A DNA stretch of 64,000 nucleotides. Origin: Blepharisma stoltei (lineage: Eukaryota; Ciliophora; Heterotrichea; Heterotrichida; Blepharismidae). Each line of letters begins with the position of its first letter. The first letter of the stretch is position 1. A program made the position numbers and the translations under genes. The notes beneath the pieces are model-generated. The model saw nothing but the letters and a program-made list of their open reading frames with translations. It searched no databases and was not told where the DNA came from. Shown here in pieces: positions 53,476 to 63,599 of the stretch. The stretch lies in NCBI GenBank assembly GCA_914767885.1, contig CAJZBQ010000058.1, forward strand, positions 310,001-374,000. Direction: 5' to 3'.

Positions 53476-54501
53476 TTAATTAAGCTCTGAATGAGTGACT
53501 ACTTCTAAAATCACGTCAGCTATTACTTTCCCCAAGCTTAAAGACACAATTTTATATGAGTTTTGCTTAAGCGGGATTGTATTTGTAATAATCAGCTCAG
53601 TTAAGCTACTTTTTTCGATTTTTTTTATAGCTTCATTCGTAAAATTCCCATGTGTCGCGTACATGAAAATCCTTTCCGCGTCTCTTTTTCTTAAATTTTC
53701 TAAAGCGTTCATAAGTCTGCTGCCTGTAATAATCATATCGTCTACAATAACAATGTCTCTTCCTGTCAAAACATCGCCAACATACTCATTTCTCCTATGT
53801 TTATTTATATAAGACATACTGGTTCCTCCATGATTCATGAGTGCTATATCACAGTCAATGCCTTCCTCATTCATAATCTCATAAAACGCATACGCTCGTT
53901 TGAACCCTCTGATATCAGGGCTTATAATGACTGGCTTCTTTAAGTTTTTCGACTTTAAATACTCCACAGCTACAGAATAGGGCTTAATTTCTGTCACAGG
54001 GACGTTAAAGAATCCTTTGGCTTGCTCTCCATGGTAATCAACGCAGACAACGGCATCAAGCCCAACTGCTTCTAATAGCATAGAAATTTCAGCTGATGGG
54101 ATTCCTGGCTTGACTTTTTCAGGGATATCCTGTCTAGCATAAGCCATGTAAGGGACTATTGCGATTACTTTTCTGCAATTTGAAGATTTTAAAGTTTCCA
54201 GCATCAGGATAAGTTCCATTAAGTTATCTTGTATTGGTTGGCATAAAGATTGAATTACAAAAACGTCTCTTCCAGCGACATTGTCAATTATTTTTATTGA
54301 TGATTCGCCATCGGCAAAATTTGAGAGCCCAACTCTTGCTAGCTGAATTCCCAGATACCCTGAGACTTCATGGGCAAGTTCTTTTGATCCGGACCCGCTG
54401 ATTATTTTTACTGGAACTTGGCTTGAAGGAGGAATATAGTAATCTGATAAGGACGGCATTTGGGCTAACAAAAAGCCGCCTGCTAAGACTCTTGCCCACA
54501 T
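53476..54501 (-). CDS. Ribose-phosphate pyrophosphokinase (PRPP synthetase)-like
   Basis: PRPP synthetase makes phosphoribosyl pyrophosphate from ribose 5-phosphate and ATP. The 341-aa frame has GSGSKELAHEVSGYLG, SNFADGES, QSLCQPIQDNLMEL, PYMAYARQD, a VDYHGEQAKGFF loop and the ribose-5-phosphate loop VDDMIITGSRL. In classical enzymes that loop is DDMIDTGGT; here the third Asp is Ile and GGT is SRL. It may be a diverged or regulatory (associated-protein) form. The first 15 residues could be a short targeting sequence. Confidence 0.88.
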   Translation of the reverse strand: MWARVLAGGFLLAQMPSLSDYYIPPSSQVPVKIISGSGSKELAHEVSGYLGIQLARVGLSNFADGESSIKIIDNVAGRDVFVIQSLCQPIQDNLMELILMLETLKSSNCRKVIAIVPYMAYARQDIPEKVKPGIPSAEISMLLEAVGLDAVVCVDYHGEQAKGFFNVPVTEIKPYSVAVEYLKSKNLKKPVIISPDIRGFKRAYAFYEIMNEEGIDCDIALMNHGGTSMSYINKHRRNEYVGDVLTGRDIVIVDDMIITGSRLMNALENLRKRDAERIFMYATHGNFTNEAIKKIEKSSLTELIITNTIPLKQNSYKIVSLSLGKVIADVILEVVTHSELN

Positions 54502-54575
54502 TTAGATATTATTTATAGCAATTTCTAATAAATGCTTAAAGCAGATTTAATAAGAAATATTCTGATTTTCCCCTT

Positions 54576-54896
54576 TTAATTATTGCAAATTGATATATTT
54601 TTTTTAAGCTTGATATTATATCTAGTGCATATTTGTTGGATGTTATATCTAGCTAGCTCATCTCTTGTTTTTTGTAATGGAATTTGTTTCATTGTTCTTC
54701 TATAGTCACCGAAAACCACATTCATTAATTGTCTCTTTGCTACTAATGGAAGTTTATCACTATTGAGCTTTAAAATGACCTTTTTGGATTCCTGGACTTG
54801 TTCAGGATTAGATGTTCCAGTTGCTAGCCCAAGAAGCAGCTGATTTGTACATCATTCAAGCTCCTCTTCTAAGGTCATCTCTTTAGCTTCTTCCAT
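54576..54896 (-). CDS. UPF0488 (C8orf33-like) protein, 106 aa
   Basis: Visible only when TGA is read as Trp. From ATG 54896: MTLEEELEWCTNQLLLGLAT, then KLPLVAKRQLMNVVFGDYRR, matching the C8orf33/UPF0488 family core (ELEWC..QL.LGL and LV.KRQ.M...FGDYR). Function of the family is poorly known. It sits between the PRPP synthetase-like gene and a coiled-coil gene, all on the minus strand. Confidence 0.75.
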
Positions 54897-54985
54897 ATTG
54901 ATAAAATTAGCAATTATTTAAAACATGTATATCTCCAAAGGTTTTTTTCAACTATATTTATGGGCCAAATTATTTATAATATAAG

Positions 54986-56233
54986 TTATGCAAATATATA
55001 TAAAAAAGAATATAAACTATGCCCTTTTGATCTTGAAGCTCTGTAGCCAGATCTTAACATTTTTAAATCTACTGCACATGTCTTGTCAAACACCTGCATA
55101 CTGGGCTTGGTAGCTATTGAAGAAGCTTCATTTGAATCCAAAGATTTATTTAGCTTATGAGAAATCTTATCATAACTACACCCAGATGTTCTTATCGCTA
55201 GCCTTTTTTCAAAATCCCTTGAAGAATTTGCAGACTGGCTCGGCTTTTCTATTTCTTTAATATATAATTTTAAGCTGCTTTGCAGCTTATTTCTCAGCCT
55301 TGGGCTTTGTAAAACAGTTTTTGCACATTTTAATTCTTCTTGTGCGATATCAGCTGTTTCTTTTAATTTTTTACACAAAACTTCTCTGATTTCTAGCTCT
55401 TTTGTAGTTTCAGCCTTGTATTGATGGAATTTACCCTCAATCTTATTTTTTTCAGTTAACAATTGCTCTTCAATTTGTATTTTTTCTGCTCTTAATGATT
55501 GAATTTCTGACTCATAAGTCTCTTTTAGTCTTTCAAGATCAGATTGAGCAGATTTTCACTTTTCTAAATATTCAGCTGCCTCTTCTGAGCAATTTTTACA
55601 GATTTCCTTTAGTGATTCGTACTTTTGTTTTAAAATTTGGATTTCTAGCTTTAATTCCTCATTTTGCTTATTATTTTTGGCAGATTTTTGTGAATCTTCT
55701 TGCATAGTTTGCAAAGAAATTTCTTGATTTTCATTAAAATATGAGTCAAGTGGAGAGTTTCTTTGTGAGTTTTCTGAACAGACTTCGCTTACCCTTCTGC
55801 TTAAGCAGTATTGAATTCTCATTTCAGTTATAATCTCTTCTTGCTCCCTTACTAGACTAGTCAGTCCCCTTATTTCATCATTCTTTTTAATAATTATCAG
55901 TTCTAACGCATCTTTTTCTTTTAAAATTTTAGTTTGGGCTTCTAACAGTTCTTCTTGCATTTCTTTGAGAGTTATCAAATTTTCCTGCCGGGTCTGATTT
56001 CTTACATAAATTGATGCTGAGGAAACCTGCTCTTTTGACGCCAGTCTGATTCTCTCTATAAGCTGCTCATATCTTTGGGCTTTTAATTTCGGAATTTCTT
56101 GATTTTCTATTGGAGGTTCTTCTTGAGTTTTTCGGATTTTTTTTGCCCTGGAACTATTTTTGAGGTCTGGTTTTTTTTCGAAATCGTTTCAGAATTCTTC
56201 ATCTGAATTTGTTTGGTCATTTAATATACTCAT
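54986..56233 (-). CDS. Coiled-coil protein, 415 aa
   Basis: With TGA as Trp the frame is open from ATG 56233 to TAA 54986. A basic N-terminus (KKIRKTQEEPPIENQEIPK) precedes two coiled-coil blocks (residues about 60-150 and 190-300) and a Ser-rich basic end. No family recognised; centrosomal or ciliary proteins often look like this, but that is only compositional. Confidence 0.72.
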
Positions 56234-56371
56234 TTTATGGAGAGGTAAATTACCACCAATTTGTAAGAAAATAATGCAAATATTTACTAATTTTTGCTAT
56301 TTAATTTTATATGAATTTTTTGTGTAAAGAAGATGATAAAGCTATGCGTTTATATTAAATTTTCTTATTAT

Positions 56372-57835
56372 CTATGCTGCATAATGGCTGCTGTACCTCA
56401 GATTCTCATAGATTCTATTCAAGGCATTTACATAGGCTGCATCTTTATAGCTAATTGAATAAAGTTTCGATGTCTTCTTAGCTGTCTTTACAGAGTTTTG
56501 GATTATATCTTCTAGTGCATTATTCACAATTTCCAAATCAGATGCCACTTGTAAGTCTGAGTTTTGCACTTCAGTGCCTAAAATTCTAGCTAAAAATTGT
56601 AATATTTTTTCATTTGATTTCAGCTCCCATCTTTTGGTAAGTTTTTCAGGGCTTATATGTCCAATATTTTTCACATACTCAAAATATGAAGAAATTACTC
56701 CTCCAGAATTCATGATAATATCTGGCAATATCGCTACCCCATTCTTAATTAAGTTCTCCTCAGCTTTAATACTAAGTGGCAGGTTTGCAGCTTCCGCAAC
56801 AATTTTGCATTTCAAAAGGTGTGAATTATTGACAGTAATTGTATTTTCTGAGGCAGCTGGGATAAAAATATCACAGGTTTTGGATAGAACGTCTTCAGGA
56901 TTATCAAAATGCTTGCCTTCAGTAAAGCCTTTGAGGGTCTTATTCTCATCATAATAAGTTTTGAGAGCTGTTATGTCTAAGCCAGTTGCTTTATAAACTC
57001 CTCCATTCTGATCTAAAACTCCAATGATTTTTGCTTTGCCATTTTCACTTAAAAATTTAGAAACATGGTAGCCTACATTTCCGAAGCCTTGTATAATGAT
57101 TTTCTTTCCTTTCAACTCTTTTGTAAGCTCAAGTGGCTCCACAAGTTCTTCATCTTCCAAAAAATTTTTCAATGCAAAGTAAAATCCTAAACCAGCTGCT
57201 TCTTTCCTCCCTGCAATCCCACCTGCTGCTTCTGGTTTCCCAGTAACAGCAGCCAATCCTTCTGTTACATCTGGCGCTATTTTTAAAAATTCGTCCATAA
57301 TCCAAGCCATAGTTCTCCCATCAGTTCCAATATCAGGACCTGGAACATCAATAGAAGGTCCCATGAATCCGGATTTTATGAGTTCTTTGGCATAAGCTCT
57401 TGCTAGTCTTTCCTGTTCTAAAACACTTAAGGATGATGGGTCAACTGAAATCCCACCATGTGCACCTCCATATGGGATATCAGCACAGGCCATTTTAAGA
57501 GTCATTAAAGCTGCAACCCCTTCAATGTCTGCTAGTCTCATATTAGGAGCAAAACGAATACCTCCTTTAAGGGGAAGTGCATGAATTGAATGATGTGCTC
57601 TATAAGCTTCAAACACTGCAAGCTGACCATTGTCTTTTTTTAAAGGAATTGATAACTCAAGCACATGGGAACATTTTTTAAGACCGTCTATAAAGGAGCC
57701 TGGAATTCTTGTGTACATTGAAGCTCTATCTATTAGACGATGAATTGAGTCGCGCACAGAGATATCTGTTGATTCATTGGTGGAAAAAGAAAATTTTGAA
57801 ATCAGGGATGTCCTACCCACCAACCTTTTTAACAT
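56372..57835 (-). CDS. Glutamate dehydrogenase, mitochondrial type, Lys-to-His at active site
   Basis: GDH converts glutamate to 2-oxoglutarate and ammonia. The 487-aa frame begins with a mitochondrial-type presequence (MLKRLVGRTSLISKFSFS). Substrate Lys positions are present in LPLKGGIRF and MTLKMACAD; the Asp motif PGPDIGT and the Rossmann loop GFGNVG are present. The catalytic motif, normally GGAKGG, reads GGAHGGISVDP (CAT codon), so the active-site Lys is His. Either the enzyme is inactive or altered, or the base is an error. No IES or intron. Confidence 0.93.
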   Translation of the reverse strand: MLKRLVGRTSLISKFSFSTNESTDISVRDSIHRLIDRASMYTRIPGSFIDGLKKCSHVLELSIPLKKDNGQLAVFEAYRAHHSIHALPLKGGIRFAPNMRLADIEGVAALMTLKMACADIPYGGAHGGISVDPSSLSVLEQERLARAYAKELIKSGFMGPSIDVPGPDIGTDGRTMAWIMDEFLKIAPDVTEGLAAVTGKPEAAGGIAGRKEAAGLGFYFALKNFLEDEELVEPLELTKELKGKKIIIQGFGNVGYHVSKFLSENGKAKIIGVLDQNGGVYKATGLDITALKTYYDENKTLKGFTEGKHFDNPEDVLSKTCDIFIPAASENTITVNNSHLLKCKIVAEAANLPLSIKAEENLIKNGVAILPDIIMNSGGVISSYFEYVKNIGHISPEKLTKRWELKSNEKILQFLARILGTEVQNSDLQVASDLEIVNNALEDIIQNSVKTAKKTSKLYSISYKDAAYVNALNRIYENLRYSSHYAA

Positions 57836-58201
57836 TTTAATTTAGCCACAACAAATTTGAGAGGAGCTTTATTGCAAAACTGCAAGAGATTTTATTTAAA
57901 AGATAATGGCACATTATAATTCAAAATTTATTTTTTTGGAAAATTAAATAGAAATTTTTAAGTTTTCTTTCAATTAATGCTTACTTATAAATGCAATCTC
58001 TCAAATATTCAAATTTTTTTAATAACTCATTTCTTTGACCTCATTAATTATCAATAACAAAATCAAATAGCCAAAATTCAAAAAAATTAAATGGTAGTTA
58101 TGGCCATTAGACTGTCACTGCAACTTCAGTAATTTTATTAAAATTTCAAAAAACAATAAATTATTTCGATTCATATCGATCAAAAAAGTTTAAATAATTT
58201 A
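57836..58201. other. AT-rich divergent spacer
   Basis: Separates glutamate dehydrogenase and the WD40-channel gene, which start away from each other. Nothing specific recognised. Confidence 0.4.
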
Positions 58202-61200
58202 ATGAAAGATATTACTGCTGGCGACACATACTCAACATTAAATTTCAAAGAAGACACATTGGACTACAAAATCAGCCAGCTAAAAGCAACTGACCCAGTC
58301 CCAGACTGCCAAACAGTATACTTTAACGACGAAGTTAAGTGCGTTTTAATATCTTCTGACGAAAGATTCCTCTTTGCAGGATTGTCAAACGGCGATATAT
58401 CAATGTTTTATATGTACTCTATCGATGAGTTAGAAGACATTGATGAAGAAAAATGCGAAGCAATCAGGATAAACTTCTCAGGGCATACGGATGAGCTTAA
58501 ATGCTTGTGCATCACTTCAGACTCGAAATTATTAATATCAGGGAGTTATGATAAAACAATAAAAATTTGGGATATAGAGACCCAGGCTGAGGTGGCTTCG
58601 CTTGAGGGGCATGAGGATAAAATTTTAGCATTGGCTCTTTCTGCTGATGATAAATTTATAATATCTTCAAGTATAGATCATATGGTTAGGATTTGGAATT
58701 TTCAGACAAAAACTCAAGAAAAGCTCATAGAGGACATTGAAGCGAATATTTATTCTATAGCAATTTCTTATGATTCTAGAATAGCTGTTTTTGGATGCAG
58801 TGATCAGAAATTGAGAGTTTGGAATATTAAAGAAAATAAGAAAGGAGGAGTCTTAAGTGGTCACCAATGGCCTGTCTATTCAGTGGCAATTTCTCATGAT
58901 AATAAATGGGCTGTGTCCTGTGGAATGGATCATACAGTGAGGAAATGAAATTTATTAGAAATGAAAGAAGAAAGGATTTTAGCGGACTGGCCAGATACAA
59001 TTTATTCAGTTTATATTTCTCAAGACGATGACTATGTAGTATACGGGAGATATGACGGCTTTATTGGAATAATTCATATGGGATCTAACCAAGAAATTGA
59101 AATCCCAGGCCACGATTCTTGTGTATACTCAGTATATATAAGCAGCTCATCTAAATATATTATTTCTGGAGGCCGTGACAAAGCGTTAAGATTATGAAAA
59201 TTCTCTGAGTGGCCAAAAGAGCATATTCTTTCAGGCCATGAAGGAAGAATTTATGATATAGCAATATCGCAAAACAGCAAAATTATGGCCACAGCAGGTG
59301 ACGACTACAAAATCCTGCTATGAAATCTCGCAACTAATGAACTTGAAGGAAAGCTCGAAGGCCACGATGGCCCAGTTCATTCTGTGTTGCTCACTTTAGA
59401 CGGAACGAGAGCTATTTCTGGAAGCCAAGACCAAACAATCAGAGTGTGAGACCTTTTATCTCAGTCTGAAGAATTCGTACTGAAAGGCCACGACGAGTGT
59501 ATATTATCTATGTGCATCACATCTGACGACAGATATGTTATATCTGGCTCCATTGATAAAACGGTTAGGGTTTGGGATCTTGATGAAAAATCTTTACTGC
59601 AAACTTTAAAAGGTCATGAGCATAAAGTAAACGCAGTCTGCATTGCAGCGACTGATGACACCAGAGTATTTTCAGCTAGCAAAGACAAAACTATCAGGTG
59701 CTGAAGCTTGGTCGACTTCCAGCCTCTTTGTATATTAGAAGGACATGAAGATGAAATTTCTTCAATCTGTACCACATCTGATGGAAAATTTTTAATATCA
59801 GCTGGCCAAGACGCTACTATAAGGGTTTGGAATCTTGACTATAACTATCAGGAAACTGTGCTGAATAATAAGGAAAAAGGAATTTACAAGCTTTGCTTAA
59901 GCTCAGACGATAAATATTTGTTTGCGCAGACTGATAAGAGGTTTATTAAAATGTGATCATTTTCAGACAGACAAGCGTTATCTACACTTTATAATTATAA
60001 AGACATTTTGTCTGTAGCATTATCTCCTGATAACCAATATATCGCAATCAGTACAGATAAATATGTAAGGACCTTTAAAAGCCCGATATCTAGAGACATG
60101 GTTGTGGTCCCTTATAATTATAGCTACTTTTTTAAATGCTTGATATATAAGCTGCTTAATAATTTTGAGGTGAAATTCACTGATTATTTCAATCATCATA
60201 TCATATGTCCTTGGAATATCTCAATTTTGCATATTTTAAGCTATATGAATTTAACCAAATTCCTCCAAGACTCTATAAGAACAGGTGGGCTTTTTATCAG
60301 CTGCATTACAGGTGAAACTCCACTGAAAATTGCATTGAACCGAAAAAGCAAGCTATGTGCAGAAATCATTATACAGCTATTTCCTTTGATTTATAGCAGC
60401 AATCCTAGTGCTTTTAACTACCTAAGAAACGATTTGCCACTTCTCAATAAAAGCAGCTTGCCATCACTAAATCTTGTATATGATATGGCATTTCCAGCCA
60501 TAGAAGACCATAGTGTGCCTACCTTTGGGAACCTCTTAAGTAACCCTCCTATCATTATTTCAGCTCACTTACCACTAATTGACCCTTCTCAGTTTATAGC
60601 TCAGCAAGAAAATGCTAATGAGCTATCAGCAGACACAGAGCTTGTGTTTCGTCGTAGTCTTTTTGCACTAGACTTAGAGCCAGGATCAATACATTCCATA
60701 AAGTTTATTCGTTCCCTACTAAAATGCAATCAAATTGAAATTTTTAGAACAGAATTTATTAAAGCTGTATTAAAATATAAATGAAGGCAAATTATGTGGG
60801 TTATGTGGCTGCAAGCTTTTATATATTTCAGCCTTGTCTTGGTTTTATTTTTGCATACAGTTGTAGACAGAGACAATAATGGCCCATTAGTCATTATAGC
60901 TCATATCCCTTTATAGATTTCTTTATCGAGCAAAATGTACTGCATTATTGAACGAGCAAAAACAGAGTCTCTCAAAGAGATGAACTCAATCTCTATATCA
61001 GGAAGTATTAGAAAGTGCCATGTCAAATAATGGTGGCAAGTGTAAAAAAAGTTGACAAGTAAACGCGCCGATTTTAAAAATGGTTTATTATTAAATTTAA
61101 AATTTAAGATACACAATTTAGACTAGGATTTATTAATAATTAAAAAGCTTATTTTGAAGGTCTTATGAATTAATCATATTTTCTTATGATAATAGATAGA

Positions 61201-63323
61201 TATAAATAATAAAACACTATATATAAATTATAATTGATTTAATATTTTTGATTATTATTTATGTATTTAAATTTAAAAGTGTGAATCGAGTTGTGCCAAG
61301 GCGAATGGATAGAATTTCCTATAAATGTATCAGGATGATATAAATCAATGATGCTATAAAAGCCAAAGTTCTCATTGAAGGCTGATGGTTCTTTATAGAG
61401 TTGCTAGCGACTCATGTTATTATTCCTTTAAACTATTAAAATCAAAAAATTGTGAATCGAGTTGTGCCAAGGCGAATGAATAGAATTACCTACAAATGTA
61501 CCAGTATAATAATGATCAATGCTGCTCTAAAATCCAAAGTTCCCATTGAAGGCTAATGGCTCATTCCAAAGTTGTTATGACTCATGTCATGTACTTTAGA
61601 CTATCGAAAATCAAAAAATTGTGAATCGAGTTGTGCCAAGGCGAATGGATAGAATTTCCTATAAATGTGCCAATATGATAATGATTAATGCTGTCATAAA
61701 ATCCAAAGTTCCCATTGAAGGCTGATGGTTCTTTATAAAGTTGCTAACGACTCATGCCATTCCTTTTAAACTATTAAAAATCAAAAAATTGTGAATAGAG
61801 TTGTGTCAAGGCGAATGGATAGAATTTCTTACAAATGTACCAGTATGATATAGATCAATGTTGCTATAAAAGCCAAAGTTCCCACTAAAGGCTGATGATT
61901 ATTTGCAAGGTTGAAAATAACTTATGTCATCACTTTATGCTATTGAAAACCAAAAATTTGTGAATCGAGTTGTGCCAAGGCGAATGGATAGAATTTCCTA
62001 TAAATGTACCAGTATAATAATGATCAATGATGTTATAAAAGCCAAAGTTCCCATTGAAGGCTGATGATTACTTGCAAAGTTGTAAATGACTCATGCCATG
62101 TATTTTTTAATTTTTCAAAAAAATATTTAAATTTAATTTTTTCTTAAAAATATAAAAATTTTATTTTATATCTTTAATTAATAAATGGGGCTTTATTATA
62201 GTTTCATTTTTTTAAAAATTGGCGCGTTTACTTGTCAACTTTTTTTACACTTGCCACCATTTTTTGACATGGCACTTTCTAGCACTTCCTGAGCTCATCT
62301 CTTTGAGAGACTCTGTTTTGCTCGTTCAATAATGCAGTACATTTTGCTCGATAAAGAAATCTATAAAGGGGTATGAGCTATATTTTTGTGATAAACACCT
62401 TTTTCTTATGCTATGAGCTTGTACAGTCTCGAGCTAGTATTGGCTCTTATATAACTGATTTCTGGAACACTATTGATTTATCAAGAATCATAATGAGCTA
62501 TATTTACCCCATTTCTTGTTGGTCAGATGCAGATCGTATCACGAAAGATGTGATGCTTGCAATTTTAACGATTTTAGTATGAATTCGATTGGTAGGCTAT
62601 ATAAGGATGTTTGATAGATCTCGATATTTAATCAAACTTATAATAGAGGTCATCAAAGACATGGGGCCATTTTTTGTGATTTTTGTAGTTTCGACCTTTG
62701 GGATGACGGTAGCATTTTATTGCGATAGAAGTGACGATACTTCTTTCTATTTTCAATGACTAAACACTTATACGCTGGCCTATGGCGCTTTTGATTATAG
62801 TGGCTACTCAAACTTGCAAATCTGCATATTTATTGCTGCAAGTCTTATGAATACTTTAATTTTGCTAAATCTGATTATCGCTATCATGGGGCACACTTTA
62901 GAAAAAGTCACTGATATGTATGATATAGCAGATCTTCAAGAAATGGCTGATATCATAATGGAAATTGACAGTGTCTCTTTTTGGGGACGCAAAAAAGGCC
63001 AGCTGAAATATCTTCAACAGTGCTCAGCTGCATCATCAGGTGAAAAAGATGATGACGGAGAAAATGATGTCATTGATTTAATAGGAAATTTGAACAATAA
63101 GTCAATTGAAATGGATAAAAATTTAGAATCCATTGTTAATAGAATAGAACATATGAATACAAGAAATGATGAAGAAAAAAACATTGATGATTATATCAAT
63201 GATATTAAAAGTGAGTTTAGTAGCTTAAGAAAAGAAATGAAAAGCCAAGTTAGCGTTTTAAAAGAAGAGCTGGAGCTTATAAGACAAGAAGTAGGAAACA
63301 GCAACTCTTCAGTAGTTAGTTAA
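58202..63323 (+). CDS. WD40-repeat protein fused to a TRP-like ion channel
   Basis: After removal of the 1486-bp IES (60895-62380) and with TGA as Trp, one frame of 1211 aa runs from ATG 58202 to TAA 63323. Residues 1 to about 620 are about 13 WD40 blades (KTIKIWD, HTVRKWN, QTIRVWD, KTVRVWD), probably two propellers; several blade-end Trp codons are TGA. A linker and a segment with ankyrin-like look (GETPLKIALNRKSKLCAEII) follow. The last 350 residues hold about six membrane segments, a pore-like FQWLNTYTLAYGAF and a terminal helix LLNLIIAIMGHTLEKV typical of TRP/polycystin-type channels, then an acidic coiled coil. It is probably a membrane cation channel with a cytosolic propeller scaffold. 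Confidence 0.85.
60895..62380. mobile_element. Large IES with long inverted repeats (1486 bp)
   Basis: Ends are TATAGCTCATATCCC and, inverted, TATAGCTCATACCCC. Left arm about 60895-61085; right arm about 62212-62380 with a deletion of about 17 bp. No transposase frame inside. Removal from TA 60895 to TA 62381 joins GPLVI to IFVINTFFLCYE, a membrane segment. Confidence 0.9.
61281..62105. repeat. Five tandem repeats of about 170 bp inside the IES
   Basis: Units start with gtgaatcgagttgtgccaag at 61281, 61452, 61621, 61791 and 61960 (spacing 169-171). Each contains caaggcgaatg, ccaaagttc and gctgatgnt words. The copies differ by scattered substitutions. Confidence 0.9.
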
Positions 63324-63599
63324 TTTAGTTAAAAAATTAATTTTATGGGATGTGCTAAGAAACTTGTAAAAATATAAGAAGAAATAACACTTAAATGAGT
63401 CATATCTAATGATAAGCTTTAGTCAACAGAACATAGTAAGAAACAATTTTATTATCAAATAAAACTTGATACATTAACATTATAGCAATTTATCCAAAAC
63501 TCAATAAGCTTTTGTATTGCACTTTTTCTAGGCTTCCTCAATTTTACTCACTTTTCTTATGAAAGTCTAAATTAAATCCTAATCACTAATTATAAAAAT
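63324..63599. other. AT-rich spacer
   Basis: Short spacer between two forward genes; nothing recognised. Confidence 0.4.

Noticed and set aside
53495-53812. Forward frame of 105 residues with hydrophobic content
   Set aside because: Antisense of the PRPP synthetase-like gene, which has clear motifs.
61281-62105. 170-bp tandem repeats considered as a centromeric satellite
   Set aside because: Only five units, enclosed by inverted repeats inside a coding gene; better explained as the core of an eliminated element.
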